From NCBI RefSeq assembly GCF_003050935.1, contig NZ_QAOX01000004.1, forward strand, positions 62,001-126,000: a DNA stretch of 64,000 nucleotides, given 5' to 3'. Position numbers and translations under genes: made by a program. This document shows positions 8,685 to 17,361 of the stretch, one piece after another. Positions within the stretch are counted from its first letter, which is position 1. Every line of letters begins with the position of its first letter. This DNA is from Luteibacter sp. OK325. GTDB taxonomy: Bacteria; Pseudomonadota; Gammaproteobacteria; Xanthomonadales; Rhodanobacteraceae. The notes beneath the pieces were generated by a model. The model had not been told where the DNA came from, did no database searches, and saw nothing but the letters and a program-made list of their open reading frames with translations.

Positions 8685-10070
8685 TTAGAAGGTCAGCATG
8701 CCCCAGAAACCCACTTCGTCGGTCTTGTAGTGGTACGGGGTTGCGAACGGGCCGTCCAGCTTGTTGTGCTTATAGACGAGCGCCAGCTTCAGGTTCTTCA
8801 GCACGTCGTACGAGACGCCGGCGTTGTAGTACTTGTCCTTGATCTTCTCTTCGACCTGGACGAGGTTGTTGTACTTGTAATCGAGGTTGTCGTAGCGAGC
8901 GAAGACAGCCCACTGGTCGTAGAAGTGCCAGTCAGCCCACGCCGAGTAACCGTCGGCCTTGTCCTTGGTCGTGCCCGCCGCAGCGCCCACGCCCGGACCG
9001 GTGCCGGCGTACTTCAGGATGTCGTCCCAGTTCTGCGAGTGGAAATACTCCACACCCGCGCCGAAGTTCGAGTCACGCCAGGCAACGAGCGCGTCGCCGC
9101 GGGTCGCCGTGCGGGTCGGAGCACCACCTTCGGTTTCGTTGCCGCGCTTGCCGGAGTAACCACCGACGGCGATGACCATCTGCTCGATCGGCGAGTAGCC
9201 GAAGCGGGCTTCCGTATCGACGCTCTTCGAGCGGCTCAGGTTGCGGTAACCACGGCCGTTGACCACGGACACCTGGTAGTTGACCGAGTTGTCGCCGGTC
9301 GTCGCGCCCAGGGCGTGGACACCCCAATCGGACGAGTTGCCGAAGGCGCCAACGCCGCCGGCGGTTGCGGTACCACCGCTACGACCACCTTCGAACGAAC
9401 GGTCGGTGATGGTGTTCTCGACATAGCGGTAGCCGTACCACTTCTCGACGAACGGGATCCAGGGCATGTCGGCCGCACCGAAGCGGACCGTGAAGAGCGG
9501 ATCGAACTTGCCCTGCACGTAGGCCTTCTTCACGAACAGGCTGGTGGACGCAATCGCCGACTGGTAGCTGAAGTCGGTGGTCAGGTTGGCCGACCAGGTG
9601 TCGTTGAACTTGTGGTCGACGGTCAGGTAGAAGCGCTTGACGTCGAAGCCGGTGCCGTTCGTGGAACCGTGGCCGTCCTTCTTGGCCGAGCTGTTGATGC
9701 CCGTCGCTTCCTTGTGGTCCTGGTTGGTCGCATCGAAGAACATCGTGCCGCCGATCTTCGTGTTGTCGACGATCTTGTTCAGCGCATCGAGCTTCTTCGA
9801 GAGGTCTTCGGTCGGCTTGGTAGCAGCAACCTGGACGTCATTGACGGCCTTGGCCGTCTCGACCTGCGCGTCAGCCTGGGCTTCCTGCTTGGACTGCAGG
9901 TCGGCGACCTGGGCCTGGAGCGCGGCCAGCTGCGCCTGCAGCTGCTGAAGGGTGGCGGCGTCGACCGTGACACGAGCCGGCGGCTGCGACTTGGAAGTCG
10001 CGGCGATGGCCGAGAAGCTCGTCACGCCCAGACCGGCAGCGATGGCCACCGTGAGCAACTTGGAACGCAT
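8685..10070 (-). CDS. OprP/OprO-like phosphate-selective porin
   Basis: 461 aa. The signal peptide (MRSKLLTVAIAAGLGVTSFSAIAA) is followed by a heptad-like Gln/Leu coiled coil (about 36-62, LQQLQAQLAALQAQVADLQ). Then comes a barrel opening with GGTMFFDATN and DVKRFYLTVDHKFNDTWSAN, typical of the phosphate-selective porin O/P family. The end is an aromatic strand (DEVGFWGMLTF). It should form a trimeric outer-membrane channel for phosphate or polyphosphate. Its position near the pst-phoU operon fits phosphate-starvation use. No convincing complete Pho box was found in front of it. A strong terminator follows. Confidence 0.88.
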   Translation of the reverse strand: MRSKLLTVAIAAGLGVTSFSAIAATSKSQPPARVTVDAATLQQLQAQLAALQAQVADLQSKQEAQADAQVETAKAVNDVQVAATKPTEDLSKKLDALNKIVDNTKIGGTMFFDATNQDHKEATGINSSAKKDGHGSTNGTGFDVKRFYLTVDHKFNDTWSANLTTDFSYQSAIASTSLFVKKAYVQGKFDPLFTVRFGAADMPWIPFVEKWYGYRYVENTITDRSFEGGRSGGTATAGGVGAFGNSSDWGVHALGATTGDNSVNYQVSVVNGRGYRNLSRSKSVDTEARFGYSPIEQMVIAVGGYSGKRGNETEGGAPTRTATRGDALVAWRDSNFGAGVEYFHSQNWDDILKYAGTGPGVGAAAGTTKDKADGYSAWADWHFYDQWAVFARYDNLDYKYNNLVQVEEKIKDKYYNAGVSYDVLKNLKLALVYKHNKLDGPFATPYHYKTDEVGFWGMLTF

Positions 10071-10278
10071 GGGATTTCTCCGCTAGGTATGGATTAAGTG
10101 TTTTCCCCTGTCCCCCTCCTGAGATCTTTCTGTCCGAAAAACCTCAAGCGGGGCCAACGGCGCGAAGGATGAGCCGTGGCCTTTACCGTTCCATGCCTTT
10201 TTTGTTACAGAACGACGACACGAGTACATCCGCTTAACGCGAGCGCCTCATAAGGCCCCGGGCTGATATCCTTCGCGT

Positions 10279-10938
10279 ATGGATACGACGAGTAACAGCA
10301 CCGCTACGGCGATCGCCGGGCGGTTCAGGGGCTTCCTTCCCGTGATCGTGGATGTCGAGACCGGTGGTTTCGACTCCGAACGGGACGCGCTCCTGGAAAT
10401 CGCCGTGGTCGCGGTAAAGATGGAGCCTTCGGGCCTTCTTGTGCCCCAGCCGGCGGTGGCGGCGAACGTGGAACCCTTTCCGGGCGCCAATATCGACCCC
10501 CGCTCCCTGGAAGTGACCGGCATCGACCCCGACCACCCGTTTCGTGGTGCCCTGCCCGAGCGCCAGGCGCTGGACCACATCTTCAATGCGGTGCGTGAGG
10601 CGGTGAAGGCCGCTGAGTGCCAGCGCGCCGTGCTGGTCGGCCATAACGCGGCCTTCGACCTCGCCTTCCTTAATGCGGCGGTGCGCCGGGTGGGCCACAA
10701 GCGCAACCCGTTCCACCCCTTCAGCTGCTTCGACACCGCCACCCTCGGCGGCCTGGCCTACGGCCAGACCGTGCTGAGCAAGGCCGTGATCGCCGCCGGG
10801 CTCGCCTTCGACACCCGCGAAGCCCATTCGGCCATTTACGACGCCGAGCGCACCGCTGAGCTGTTCTGCGAAATCGTGAACCGCTGGCGCCGGCTGGAGC
10901 TCTTCGAGCGCGACCAGGCGACCCCGATCGCCGTTTGA
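10279..10938 (+). CDS. rnt: Ribonuclease T
   Basis: 219 aa DEDDh exonuclease. Exo I is [11 protein letters not shown] with Asp25 and Glu27, Exo II is [11 protein letters not shown], and Exo III is [14 protein letters not shown]. RNase T trims the 3' ends of tRNA and other stable RNAs. The length and the GRFRGFLPV entry match the family. It stands alone between the divergent porin gene and pstS. The pst promoter region starts straight after its stop. Confidence 0.95.
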   Translation: MDTTSNSTATAIAGRFRGFLPVIVDVETGGFDSERDALLEIAVVAVKMEPSGLLVPQPAVAANVEPFPGANIDPRSLEVTGIDPDHPFRGALPERQALDHIFNAVREAVKAAECQRAVLVGHNAAFDLAFLNAAVRRVGHKRNPFHPFSCFDTATLGGLAYGQTVLSKAVIAAGLAFDTREAHSAIYDAERTAELFCEIVNRWRRLELFERDQATPIAV

Positions 10939-10960
10939 GGCGTTTCGTAAGTTCCTGAAT

Positions 10961-10985
10961 ATGACAGCAAAAAGGCGGCTGTCAT
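10961..10985 (+). promoter_or_regulatory. Inverted repeat with Pho-box-like half-sites upstream of pstS
   Basis: ATGACAGC and GCTGTCAT form perfect 8-bp arms around a 9-base spacer. Each arm contains CTGTCAT, one 7-bp half of the PhoB box, but the halves are inverted rather than in the usual direct repeat spaced by 4. It is 100 bases before the pstS start. It could be a PhoB-related operator or merely a hairpin ending the RNase T transcript (no T-run follows). Confidence 0.4.
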
Positions 10986-11084
10986 CGCGTTGAAACATTC
11001 AGTACGTCTCATTGCAACACGGCAGGGCTGGAATACAGCCCCGGGCGGGCTTCGCCTGACACTCATTCTTCCGAGGACTACACC

Positions 11085-12101
11085 GTGTTCACTCGTAAAC
11101 TCTGCATCGCCGCGTTGGTTGCTGCTTCGCTGTTCGGCATGTCCGCGCAGGCCACCGACATCACGGGCGCCGGCTCGAGCTTCGTTTACCCCGTTCTGTC
11201 GAAGTGGTCCGCCACGTACGCCGAGAAGACCGGCAACAAGCTGAACTACCAGTCCGTCGGCTCGGGCGCCGGTATCGCCCAGATCAAGGAAGGCACCATC
11301 GACTTCGGCGCCTCCGACGCTCCGATGAGCGCCGAAGACCTCACCAAGTTCGGCCTGGGCCAGTTCCCCTCGGTCGTCGGTGGCATCGTGCCGGTCGTCA
11401 ACCTGCAGGGTATCGCTGCCGGCCAGCTCAAGCTGGACGGCAAGATCCTCGCCGACATCTACCTGGGCAAGGTCGCCCGCTGGAGCGATCCGGCCATCGC
11501 CGCCCTGAACCCGGGCGTGAAGATTCCCGATGTGAAGATCACCGTCGTGCATCGCTCGGATGGTTCGGGCACCTCGTTCAACTTCACCAACTACCTTTCG
11601 AAGGTCAGCCCGGAGTGGGCGTCGAAGGTGAAGTTCGGCACGGCCGTCGAATGGCCGGCCGGCGTGGGCGGCAAGGGTAACGAAGGCGTCTCGCAGTACG
11701 TTCGCCAGATCCCGGGCTCGATCGGTTACGTCGAATACGCCTACGCGAAGAAGAACGCCATCTCCTACGCGCAGATGCAGAACGCTGCCGGCAAGTGGGT
11801 CGAGCCGAGCGCCGAGACCTTTGCCGCCGCCGCGGCCACGGCCGACTGGAAGTCGGCCAAGGACTTCAACCTGATCATGACCAATGCCCCGGGCGACCAG
11901 GCATGGCCGATCACGGCGACGACCTGGATCATCATGTACAAGAAGTCCAAGAATGCCTCGCACACCAAGGTGGCTTTCGACTTCTTCAAGTGGTCGCTTG
12001 AGAACGGCCAGCCGCAGGCTGCCTCGCTCGACTACGTCCCCCTGCCGGCGCCGCTGGTCCAGCAGATCGAAGCCTACTGGGCTGCCGAGTACAAGAACTG
12101 A
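11085..12101 (+). CDS. pstS: Periplasmic phosphate-binding protein PstS
   Basis: 338 aa. A signal peptide ends at MSAQA. Ligand-binding segments ITGAGSSFVYPVLSKW, QSVGSGAGIAQI, DFGASDAPM and HRSDGSGTSFNF are all present. It delivers phosphate to PstCA. The GTG start follows a GAGGA ribosome site. It is the first gene of pstS-pstC-pstA-pstB-phoU, and a hairpin (12151-12180) separates it from the rest. Confidence 0.97.
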   Translation: MFTRKLCIAALVAASLFGMSAQATDITGAGSSFVYPVLSKWSATYAEKTGNKLNYQSVGSGAGIAQIKEGTIDFGASDAPMSAEDLTKFGLGQFPSVVGGIVPVVNLQGIAAGQLKLDGKILADIYLGKVARWSDPAIAALNPGVKIPDVKITVVHRSDGSGTSFNFTNYLSKVSPEWASKVKFGTAVEWPAGVGGKGNEGVSQYVRQIPGSIGYVEYAYAKKNAISYAQMQNAAGKWVEPSAETFAAAAATADWKSAKDFNLIMTNAPGDQAWPITATTWIIMYKKSKNASHTKVAFDFFKWSLENGQPQAASLDYVPLPAPLVQQIEAYWAAEYKN

Positions 12102-12150
12102 TCCTTCTCGACAGGCCGGCTGACATATAAGCGGGCCAGAGTAGGAAACC

Positions 12151-12180
12151 GGGTTGCCGCTCCCTCGGGAGCGGTGACCC
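12151..12180 (+). other. Intercistronic hairpin between pstS and pstC
   Basis: GGGTTGCCGCTCC and GGAGCGGTGACCC flank a CTCG loop. The arms pair over GGGT and CCGCTCC, with a TG/TG mismatch between. No T-run follows, so it is more likely an mRNA-stabilising or attenuating structure than a full terminator. It would let pstS be made in excess of the transporter genes. Confidence 0.6.
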
Positions 12181-12215
12181 ACAACTTTGCATAGGCCCGG
12201 GGAAACGCACTCATC

Positions 12216-13247
12216 ATGCATGCGACCGTCAGCAGCAACGTTCCCACCACCGCACGTGCGGAGGAAGCGGCACGCAACGCGAGGGACACGCGCAATGACC
12301 GCCTGTTCGCCGGGCTGCTCAAGGCCTGCGCACTGCTCGTCCTGATTGCCCTGATCGGCGCCGCGACGTCCACCCTGTGGCTGGGTCGTGATGCGTTCGC
12401 CACCTTCGGCTGGGGTTTCCTTACCAGTTCCGCGTGGGATCCGACCAACAACCAGTACGGCGCGCTCGTGCCGGTCATGGGCACCGTGCTCACCGCGCTC
12501 ATCGCGCTGGTTTTCGCCGTGCCGGTCAGCTTCGGCATCGCCCTCTTCCTTACCGAGATCGCACCCAACTGGTTGCGCGGTCCGGTCAGCTCCGCTATCG
12601 AACTGCTCGCCGGCATCCCGTCGATCATCTACGGCATGTGGGGCCTCTTCATCTTCGCTCCGTTCGTGGCCACCACGATCAAGCCGTGGCTGATGAACCA
12701 CTTCAGCGCGGACCCGCCGGATGGCCAGGTTTCGTGGCTGGTGCAGCACGTGCCGTTCATCGCGAAGTTCTTCTCCAGCGAATACCCGTTCTTCGGCGCC
12801 GGCATTTTCACCGCAGGCCTGGTGCTCGCGGTGATGATCATCCCGTTCATTTCTTCGGTGATGCGCGAAGTGTTCCAGACCGTACCGACCCGTCTGAAGG
12901 AATCCGCGTACGCGCTGGGCTCCAGCACGTGGGAAGTGGTCTGGGACATCGTCGTGCCCTACACCCGCACGGCCGTGATCGGCGGGATTTTCCTCGGCCT
13001 GGGCCGCGCGCTCGGCGAGACGATGGCGGTCGCCTTCGTCATAGGTAATACCTTCAAGTTCACGCCGTCGATTCTCGAAACCGGCAGCACCATCGCATCG
13101 ACCATCGCCAACCAGTTCGGTGAAGCCGAGGGCCTGCAGAAGTCGGCGCTCATGGCGATCGCGTTCCTGCTCTTCGTGGTGACCTTCATCGTGCTGCTGA
13201 TCGCTCGCCTCATGCTCCGCCGCCTGGCGACGAAGGAGGGCTCCTGA
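12216..13247 (+). CDS. pstC: Phosphate ABC transporter permease PstC
   Basis: 343 aa inner-membrane permease. About six hydrophobic helices follow a soluble N-terminal 45 residues. The permease loop around EVFQTVPTRLKESAYALGSSTWE, followed by GRALGETMAVAFVIG, is diagnostic of PstC. It forms the membrane channel with PstA. The stop overlaps the pstA start (TGATG). A second in-frame ATG two codons later (MHATVSS...) is not excluded. Confidence 0.96.
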   Translation: MHATVSSNVPTTARAEEAARNARDTRNDRLFAGLLKACALLVLIALIGAATSTLWLGRDAFATFGWGFLTSSAWDPTNNQYGALVPVMGTVLTALIALVFAVPVSFGIALFLTEIAPNWLRGPVSSAIELLAGIPSIIYGMWGLFIFAPFVATTIKPWLMNHFSADPPDGQVSWLVQHVPFIAKFFSSEYPFFGAGIFTAGLVLAVMIIPFISSVMREVFQTVPTRLKESAYALGSSTWEVVWDIVVPYTRTAVIGGIFLGLGRALGETMAVAFVIGNTFKFTPSILETGSTIASTIANQFGEAEGLQKSALMAIAFLLFVVTFIVLLIARLMLRRLATKEGS

Positions 13248-14116
13248 TGTCCGCCTCGCTGTATACAACGCGCCGCATCAAGAACGTCCTGGCCATGATC
13301 CTCAGCGTGGCCGCCACCGGCATCGGCCTGCTCTTCCTGGCCTGGATCCTGTGGGAGACGCTCAGCCAGGGCATTGCCGGCCTCAAGCCTGCCCTGTTCA
13401 CCAAGATCACCGCGTACCGCGAGGAAGGCGGCCTGGCCAATGCGATGGTCGGCAGCCTGATCCTCAACGTGATCGGTATTCTCATCGCCACGCCGATCGG
13501 CGTGATGGCGGGTACATGGCTGGCTGAGTATTCACGCCGCTCGCGGCTCGGGCCCACCATCCGCTTTCTCAACGACATCCTGCTGTCGGCGCCGTCGATC
13601 GTGTTGGGCCTGTTCGTCTATACGATCATCGTGCTGCCCTCGCAGTGGCTGACGAATGGCGACGTGACGTTCTCCGGCATCGCCGGCGGTATCGCGCTGG
13701 CCCTGATCGCCCTGCCCGTCATCGTCCGCACCACCGACGAGATGCTGCGGCTGGTGCCCGGTACGCTGCGCGAAGCCGCACTGTCGCTCGGTGTGCCGCA
13801 GTGGAAGCTCACGGTGCAGATCCTGATCCGCGCCGCGCGTTCGGGCATCGTCACCGGTGTGCTGCTGGCCCTTGCACGCATCAGCGGTGAGACCGCGCCG
13901 CTGCTGCTCACGGCCTTCGGCAACAACTTCATGACATTCAATCCGCTCGACAAGATGCCGAGCCTGCCCCAGGTCATTTACGACTACACGAAGGACCCGA
14001 GCCCGGACATCAATACCCTCGCCTGGGCCGGCGCGTTCGTCCTGACCATGTTCGTGCTGGCGCTCAGCCTCGTCGCCCGCTTTGTATTCTCGCGCTCCAA
14101 GGTGTCCCATGACTAA
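13247..14116 (+). CDS. pstA: Phosphate ABC transporter permease PstA
   Basis: 289 aa with six predicted membrane helices. The EAA-type loop reads [20 protein letters not shown], followed by [17 protein letters not shown]. It is the partner of PstC. The TGATG start overlap with pstC and an 8-base overlap with pstB point to tight translational coupling. Confidence 0.96.
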   Translation: MSASLYTTRRIKNVLAMILSVAATGIGLLFLAWILWETLSQGIAGLKPALFTKITAYREEGGLANAMVGSLILNVIGILIATPIGVMAGTWLAEYSRRSRLGPTIRFLNDILLSAPSIVLGLFVYTIIVLPSQWLTNGDVTFSGIAGGIALALIALPVIVRTTDEMLRLVPGTLREAALSLGVPQWKLTVQILIRAARSGIVTGVLLALARISGETAPLLLTAFGNNFMTFNPLDKMPSLPQVIYDYTKDPSPDINTLAWAGAFVLTMFVLALSLVARFVFSRSKVSHD

Positions 14117-14942
14117 CATGAACGAAGTCGCCTCCAAGCCGGGTTTCGGAACCTCGCCGCATGAGTCGGGCGTCGATCTCGGCCAGGTGCCGGCGAAGAT
14201 GACCGTGCGCGACCTCAACTTCCATTACGGCGAATTCCACGCGCTGAAAAGCATCGCGATGGATGTGCCGGAGAAGAAGGTCACCGCCATCATTGGTCCG
14301 TCCGGCTGCGGCAAGTCCACCCTGCTGCGCATCTTCAACCGTATCTATGCGATCTATCCGAGCCTGCGCGCCAGCGGCGAGATCGTACTCGACGGCGAGA
14401 ACATCCTCGACCCGAAGTACTCGCTCAATCGCCTGCGCAGCAAGGTCGGCATGGTGTTCCAGAAGCCGGTGCCGTTCCCGATGACCATTTTCGAGAACGT
14501 GGCTTACGGCATTCGCCACCACGAGAAGCTCAACCGCACGGACATGGAAGGCCGCGTGGAACAGGCCCTGCGTGGCGCCGCGCTTTGGGATGAAGTCAAG
14601 GACAAGCTCAAGCAGAGCGCGCTAGGTCTCTCCGGCGGTCAGCAGCAGCGTCTGTGCATCGCGCGCGGTATCGCGCTGAAGCCGGAAGTGCTCCTGCTCG
14701 ATGAGCCGACCTCGGCGCTCGACCCGATCGCCACGAGCCGTATCGAGCAGCTGGTGGAAGAGCTCAAGAGCCAGTTCACCATCGTCATCGTCACCCACAA
14801 CATGCAGCAGGCCGCACGCTGCTCGGATATGACCGCCTTCATGTACATGGGTGAGCTGATCGAGTTCGACCGGACCGAGAAGATCTTCACCAAGCCGAAC
14901 AAAAAGCAGACCGAAGATTACATTACCGGCCGTTTCGGCTAA
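14109..14942 (+). CDS. pstB: Phosphate ABC transporter ATPase PstB
   Basis: 277 aa. Walker [10 protein letters not shown] is at about 63-71, signature LSGGQQQR near 172, Walker B VLLLDEP near 195, and a His switch in [16 protein letters not shown]. It powers PstCA. An open frame begins 9 codons earlier inside pstA, but [10 protein letters not shown] at 14109 is the natural start. The roughly 30-residue N-terminal extension before [11 protein letters not shown] is common in Xanthomonadales. Confidence 0.97.
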   Translation: MTNMNEVASKPGFGTSPHESGVDLGQVPAKMTVRDLNFHYGEFHALKSIAMDVPEKKVTAIIGPSGCGKSTLLRIFNRIYAIYPSLRASGEIVLDGENILDPKYSLNRLRSKVGMVFQKPVPFPMTIFENVAYGIRHHEKLNRTDMEGRVEQALRGAALWDEVKDKLKQSALGLSGGQQQRLCIARGIALKPEVLLLDEPTSALDPIATSRIEQLVEELKSQFTIVIVTHNMQQAARCSDMTAFMYMGELIEFDRTEKIFTKPNKKQTEDYITGRFG

Positions 14943-14963
14943 GCCCCCCATTCGAGGCATGCG

Positions 14964-15671
14964 ATGAACACTCCGCACCAGCACATCATCAAGAGCTATG
15001 ACGACGAACTGAAGCGCCTCACCGGCGAAATCGTCAAGATGGGCGAGCTCGCCGTTGCCCAGCTCGAAGCCGCCATCGACGTGGTCCAGCGTCGTGACGA
15101 GCGCGCCGCCCAGCGCGTCGTCGACAACGACGAAGCCATCGACGCGCTCGAGCAGGAAATCAGCCAGGACGTCGTCCGCCTGCTCGCCCTGCGCGCACCG
15201 ATCGCCGGCGATCTTCGCAACGTGTTCGCCGCGCTGCGTATTGCCGCGGATATCGAGCGCATTGGCGACTATGCCGCCAACGTGGCGAAGCGTTCCATTC
15301 CGCTCAGCCGCGTGGCGCCGATCGCCGTTGTCGGTGGCTTGGCGAATCTCGCCGAGCTCGCTATAGAAGAGCTGCGCGATGTGCTCAAGGCGTACCACGA
15401 GCAGGACGCCGAGGCCGCTTACGAGGTGTGGAAAGCCGACGCGCGCCTGGATGAGGAATACACCCTGGTCTTCCGCGCCCTGCTTACCTACATGATGGAA
15501 GATCCGCGCAACATCACGCCGTGCACCCACCTGTTGTTCATGGCGAAGAACATCGAACGCATTGGTGACCATGCGACGAACATCGCCGAGAACGTGTGGT
15601 TCGTGGTGAATGGCGAGCCGTTGGTGGCGCCGCGGGTCAAGAAGGATACGACGGCCAATCCGGAGTTTTGA
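14964..15671 (+). CDS. phoU: Phosphate signalling regulator PhoU
   Basis: 235 aa, all-helical, with the two PhoU repeats: the first around LRAPIAGDLRNVFAALRIAADIERIGDYA split over residues 70-105, the second around RNITPCTHLLFMAKNIERIGDH. PhoU connects PstSCAB to the PhoR/PhoB sensor and represses phosphate uptake when phosphate is plentiful. It is the last gene of the pst operon and is followed by REP cluster 3. Confidence 0.96.
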   Translation: MNTPHQHIIKSYDDELKRLTGEIVKMGELAVAQLEAAIDVVQRRDERAAQRVVDNDEAIDALEQEISQDVVRLLALRAPIAGDLRNVFAALRIAADIERIGDYAANVAKRSIPLSRVAPIAVVGGLANLAELAIEELRDVLKAYHEQDAEAAYEVWKADARLDEEYTLVFRALLTYMMEDPRNITPCTHLLFMAKNIERIGDHATNIAENVWFVVNGEPLVAPRVKKDTTANPEF

Positions 15672-15718
15672 TTGGCTGGCGGGTGCCTTGATCACCCGTG
15701 GGTTTACGCGAGCACCTT

Positions 15719-15866
15719 TCGCCGATGAATCGGCTCCCACATACAGCCGAAATGTGGGAGCCGGCTATGCCGGCGATGCTCCGTGTAGGAGCCGATTCAT
15801 CGGCGATGCTCCATGTAGGAGCCGATTCATCGGCGATGCTCCGAGTAGGAGCCGCTTCAGCGGCGA
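15719..15866. repeat. REP cluster 3
   Basis: One reversed unit (15719-15740) and four forward units: stem GGCTATGCC, then GATTCATC twice in exact direct repeat with the spacer TGCTCCATGTAGG, then GCTTCAGC (15845-15866). It lies between convergent phoU and sugE. The tandem spacing is close to 34 bp, which suggests recent local duplication. Confidence 0.83.
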
Positions 15867-15880
15867 TGCTCTTGCCAGGC

Positions 15881-16195
15881 TCAAGCAGTCAGCTTCAACC
15901 CCAGAATCCCCACCACGATCAACCCAACGCAAAGCAGTCGCAACGGCTGCGCGGACTCACCGAACAGGATGATCCCGAGCGTAACGGCACCGACCGCGCC
16001 AATGCCGGTCCATACCGCGTAAGCGGTACCCAGAGGTAGTTTCTTAGTCGCATACGCCAGCAACACGATGCTGATAAGCATGGCGGTGCCCGTCAGTACG
16101 CTGGGAATGAGCTTCGTAAAGCCCTCGGTGTATTTCAGGCCAACGGCCCAGGCGATCTCGAACAGACCCGCCAGAACAAGCACGAACCAGTACAT
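15881..16195 (-). CDS. SugE/Gdx-type small multidrug resistance guanidinium exporter
   Basis: 104 aa, four membrane helices, with the essential Glu13 in [19 protein letters not shown] and the Gdx-type stretch [19 protein letters not shown] dimers of this subtype export guanidinium in exchange for protons. The frame extends upstream into the riboswitch, but the ATG at 16195 gives the canonical N-terminus. Control by the guanidine-II riboswitch directly upstream strongly supports guanidinium as the substrate. I leave the symbol blank because both sugE and gdx are in use. Confidence 0.93.
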   Translation of the reverse strand: MYWFVLVLAGLFEIAWAVGLKYTEGFTKLIPSVLTGTAMLISIVLLAYATKKLPLGTAYAVWTGIGAVGAVTLGIILFGESAQPLRLLCVGLIVVGILGLKLTA

Positions 16196-16212
16196 GGTGT
16201 GGCTCCGCAGAA

Positions 16213-16259
16213 GCGGGGTCGTCCCCGCGGAGATACTGCGCACCATGGGGTCGTCCCCA
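16213..16259 (-). promoter_or_regulatory. Guanidine-II (mini-ykkC) riboswitch
   Basis: On the minus strand two hairpins each carry the defining ACGA tetraloop: TGGGG-ACGA-CCCCA (16259-16246) and GCGGGG-ACGA-CCCCGC (16228-16213). They are 17 bases apart and end 17 bases before the sugE ATG. This is the mini-ykkC/guanidine-II consensus of paired ACGR stem-loops. Just 3' of hairpin 2 is GCGGAG, a candidate ribosome site; just 5' of hairpin 2 is CTCCGC, its complement. An alternative pairing could mask the site. Seen directly: hairpins, loops and complementarity. Known from the class: guanidine binding turns translation on. Confidence 0.93.
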
Positions 16260-16260
16260 C

Positions 16261-16297
16261 GGGCAGACCGGCCTTGCGCCGATCTGCCCTCATTATA
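16261..16297 (-). promoter_or_regulatory. -10 element and leader hairpin of the sugE transcript
   Basis: TATAAT on the minus strand at 16297-16292. Immediately downstream (16289-16261) is a 12-bp stem, including one U-G pair, around a GCAAG loop. No good -35 is seen at the right distance. The predicted start falls inside the hairpin's 5' arm, so the palindrome may act as DNA (operator) as much as RNA. Confidence 0.55.
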
Positions 16298-16333
16298 CCG
16301 AGGCTGTGTAACCCCTCGCTGACCCGCTGCTCG

Positions 16334-16618
16334 TCAGGGCAGGCTGTCCGGGGTGATCACCGCGGCCTTCCTCGCCCGCACGCCACGGACAATGCCGTAG
16401 ACGCTGATCAGGAACCAGGCCATTTCCTGCAGGAAGGCCGGCAGGTTGAACATGCCGAAGATGAGCGACAGCAGGATGCCGAAGGCACCGACCAGGTTCA
16501 TCACCTGATACGTATAGCCCTGCCCCGAGAGCTTGTGGGCCTGGAGCAGGAAGAACGCGATCAACACCAGCGCCACGCCGACCAGGCCGGTCCAGTCATG
16601 CCACAACATGCTGCTCAT
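16334..16618 (-). CDS. CBU_0592-like small membrane protein
   Basis: 94 aa with three hydrophobic segments: GLVGVALVLIAFFLLQA, YQVMNLVGAFGILLSLIFG and FLQEMAWFLISVYGIVRG. This three-helix pattern with an internal LNxxGA-like motif matches the CBU_0592 domain family, whose function is not established. The start codon overlaps the rlmB stop by 4 bases, so it is the last gene of the rnr-rlmB unit. Confidence 0.75.
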   Translation of the reverse strand: MSSMLWHDWTGLVGVALVLIAFFLLQAHKLSGQGYTYQVMNLVGAFGILLSLIFGMFNLPAFLQEMAWFLISVYGIVRGVRARKAAVITPDSLP

Positions 16619-17361
16619 CGCTTCGTTCCTCGTTGCCTCAGCGCCTCGAACAGAACCACGCCGGTGGCGACGGAGACATTCAGGCTCTCCATACCGCCGG
16701 GCATCGGGATTTTCGCCACGAAGTCGCAGGTATCGCGCGTAAGACGGCGCATGCCGTCGCCTTCGCTACCCATGACCAGTGCGACCGGCCCCTTCAGGTC
16801 GATGTCGTAAATCGACTTGTCGGTGTCGCCATCCAGACCGGTGATCCACACGCCGGCATCCTTGAGCATGCGCAGGGCACGCGCCAGGTTGGTCACGGCG
16901 ATCAGCGGGATCAGGTCCGCACCGCCGGCGGAAGCGCGCCGAACGGTCGGCGTGATGCCGACTGCGCGATCTTTCGGCACCACGACAGCGGTGACGTTCG
17001 CCGCCGCGGCGCTACGCAGGCAGGCACCGAGGTTGTGCGGATCGGTCACGCCATCGAGCACCAGCACGAAAGCATTCCCACCCGCCGCTTCGAGCAGCGC
17101 CGGGAGGTGGGTCTCGTCACGTAACGGCGGCGTTTGATAGAGAGCGATGACGCCCTGGTGGCGCGCTTCGCCACCGAGCTTCTCCAACTGCTCCTTGCTC
17201 ACCGTTTTCAGAATGAGACCAAGCTTGCGCGCCAGCGCGGCGATCTCGACCACACGCGCATTCTTGGAGTTCTGTTCAACCAGAACTTCACGGACACGAT
17301 CCGGGTCGTTAGCGAGGGCGCCTTCGACCGGATTGATTCCTACGATCCACGACTCACTCAT
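16615..17361 (-). CDS. rlmB: 23S rRNA (guanosine-2251-2'-O)-methyltransferase
   Basis: 248 aa. The N-terminal substrate-binding domain reads SWIVGINPVEGAL. The SPOUT catalytic part has LDGVTDPHNLGACLRSAAA (motif 1), VALVMGSEGDGMRRL (motif 2) and PMPGGMESLNVSVATGVVLFE (motif 3) with the knot. It methylates G2251 in the ribosomal P-loop. The start overlaps the rnr stop (ATGA); rnr-rlmB is a conserved proteobacterial pair. Confidence 0.97.
   Translation of the reverse strand: MSESWIVGINPVEGALANDPDRVREVLVEQNSKNARVVEIAALARKLGLILKTVSKEQLEKLGGEARHQGVIALYQTPPLRDETHLPALLEAAGGNAFVLVLDGVTDPHNLGACLRSAAAANVTAVVVPKDRAVGITPTVRRASAGGADLIPLIAVTNLARALRMLKDAGVWITGLDGDTDKSIYDIDLKGPVALVMGSEGDGMRRLTRDTCDFVAKIPMPGGMESLNVSVATGVVLFEALRQRGTKR

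Noticed and set aside
10836-13268. 810-aa minus-strand open frame opposite pstS and pstC
   Set aside because: Runs antisense across three real genes and their gaps; composition typical of shadow frames.
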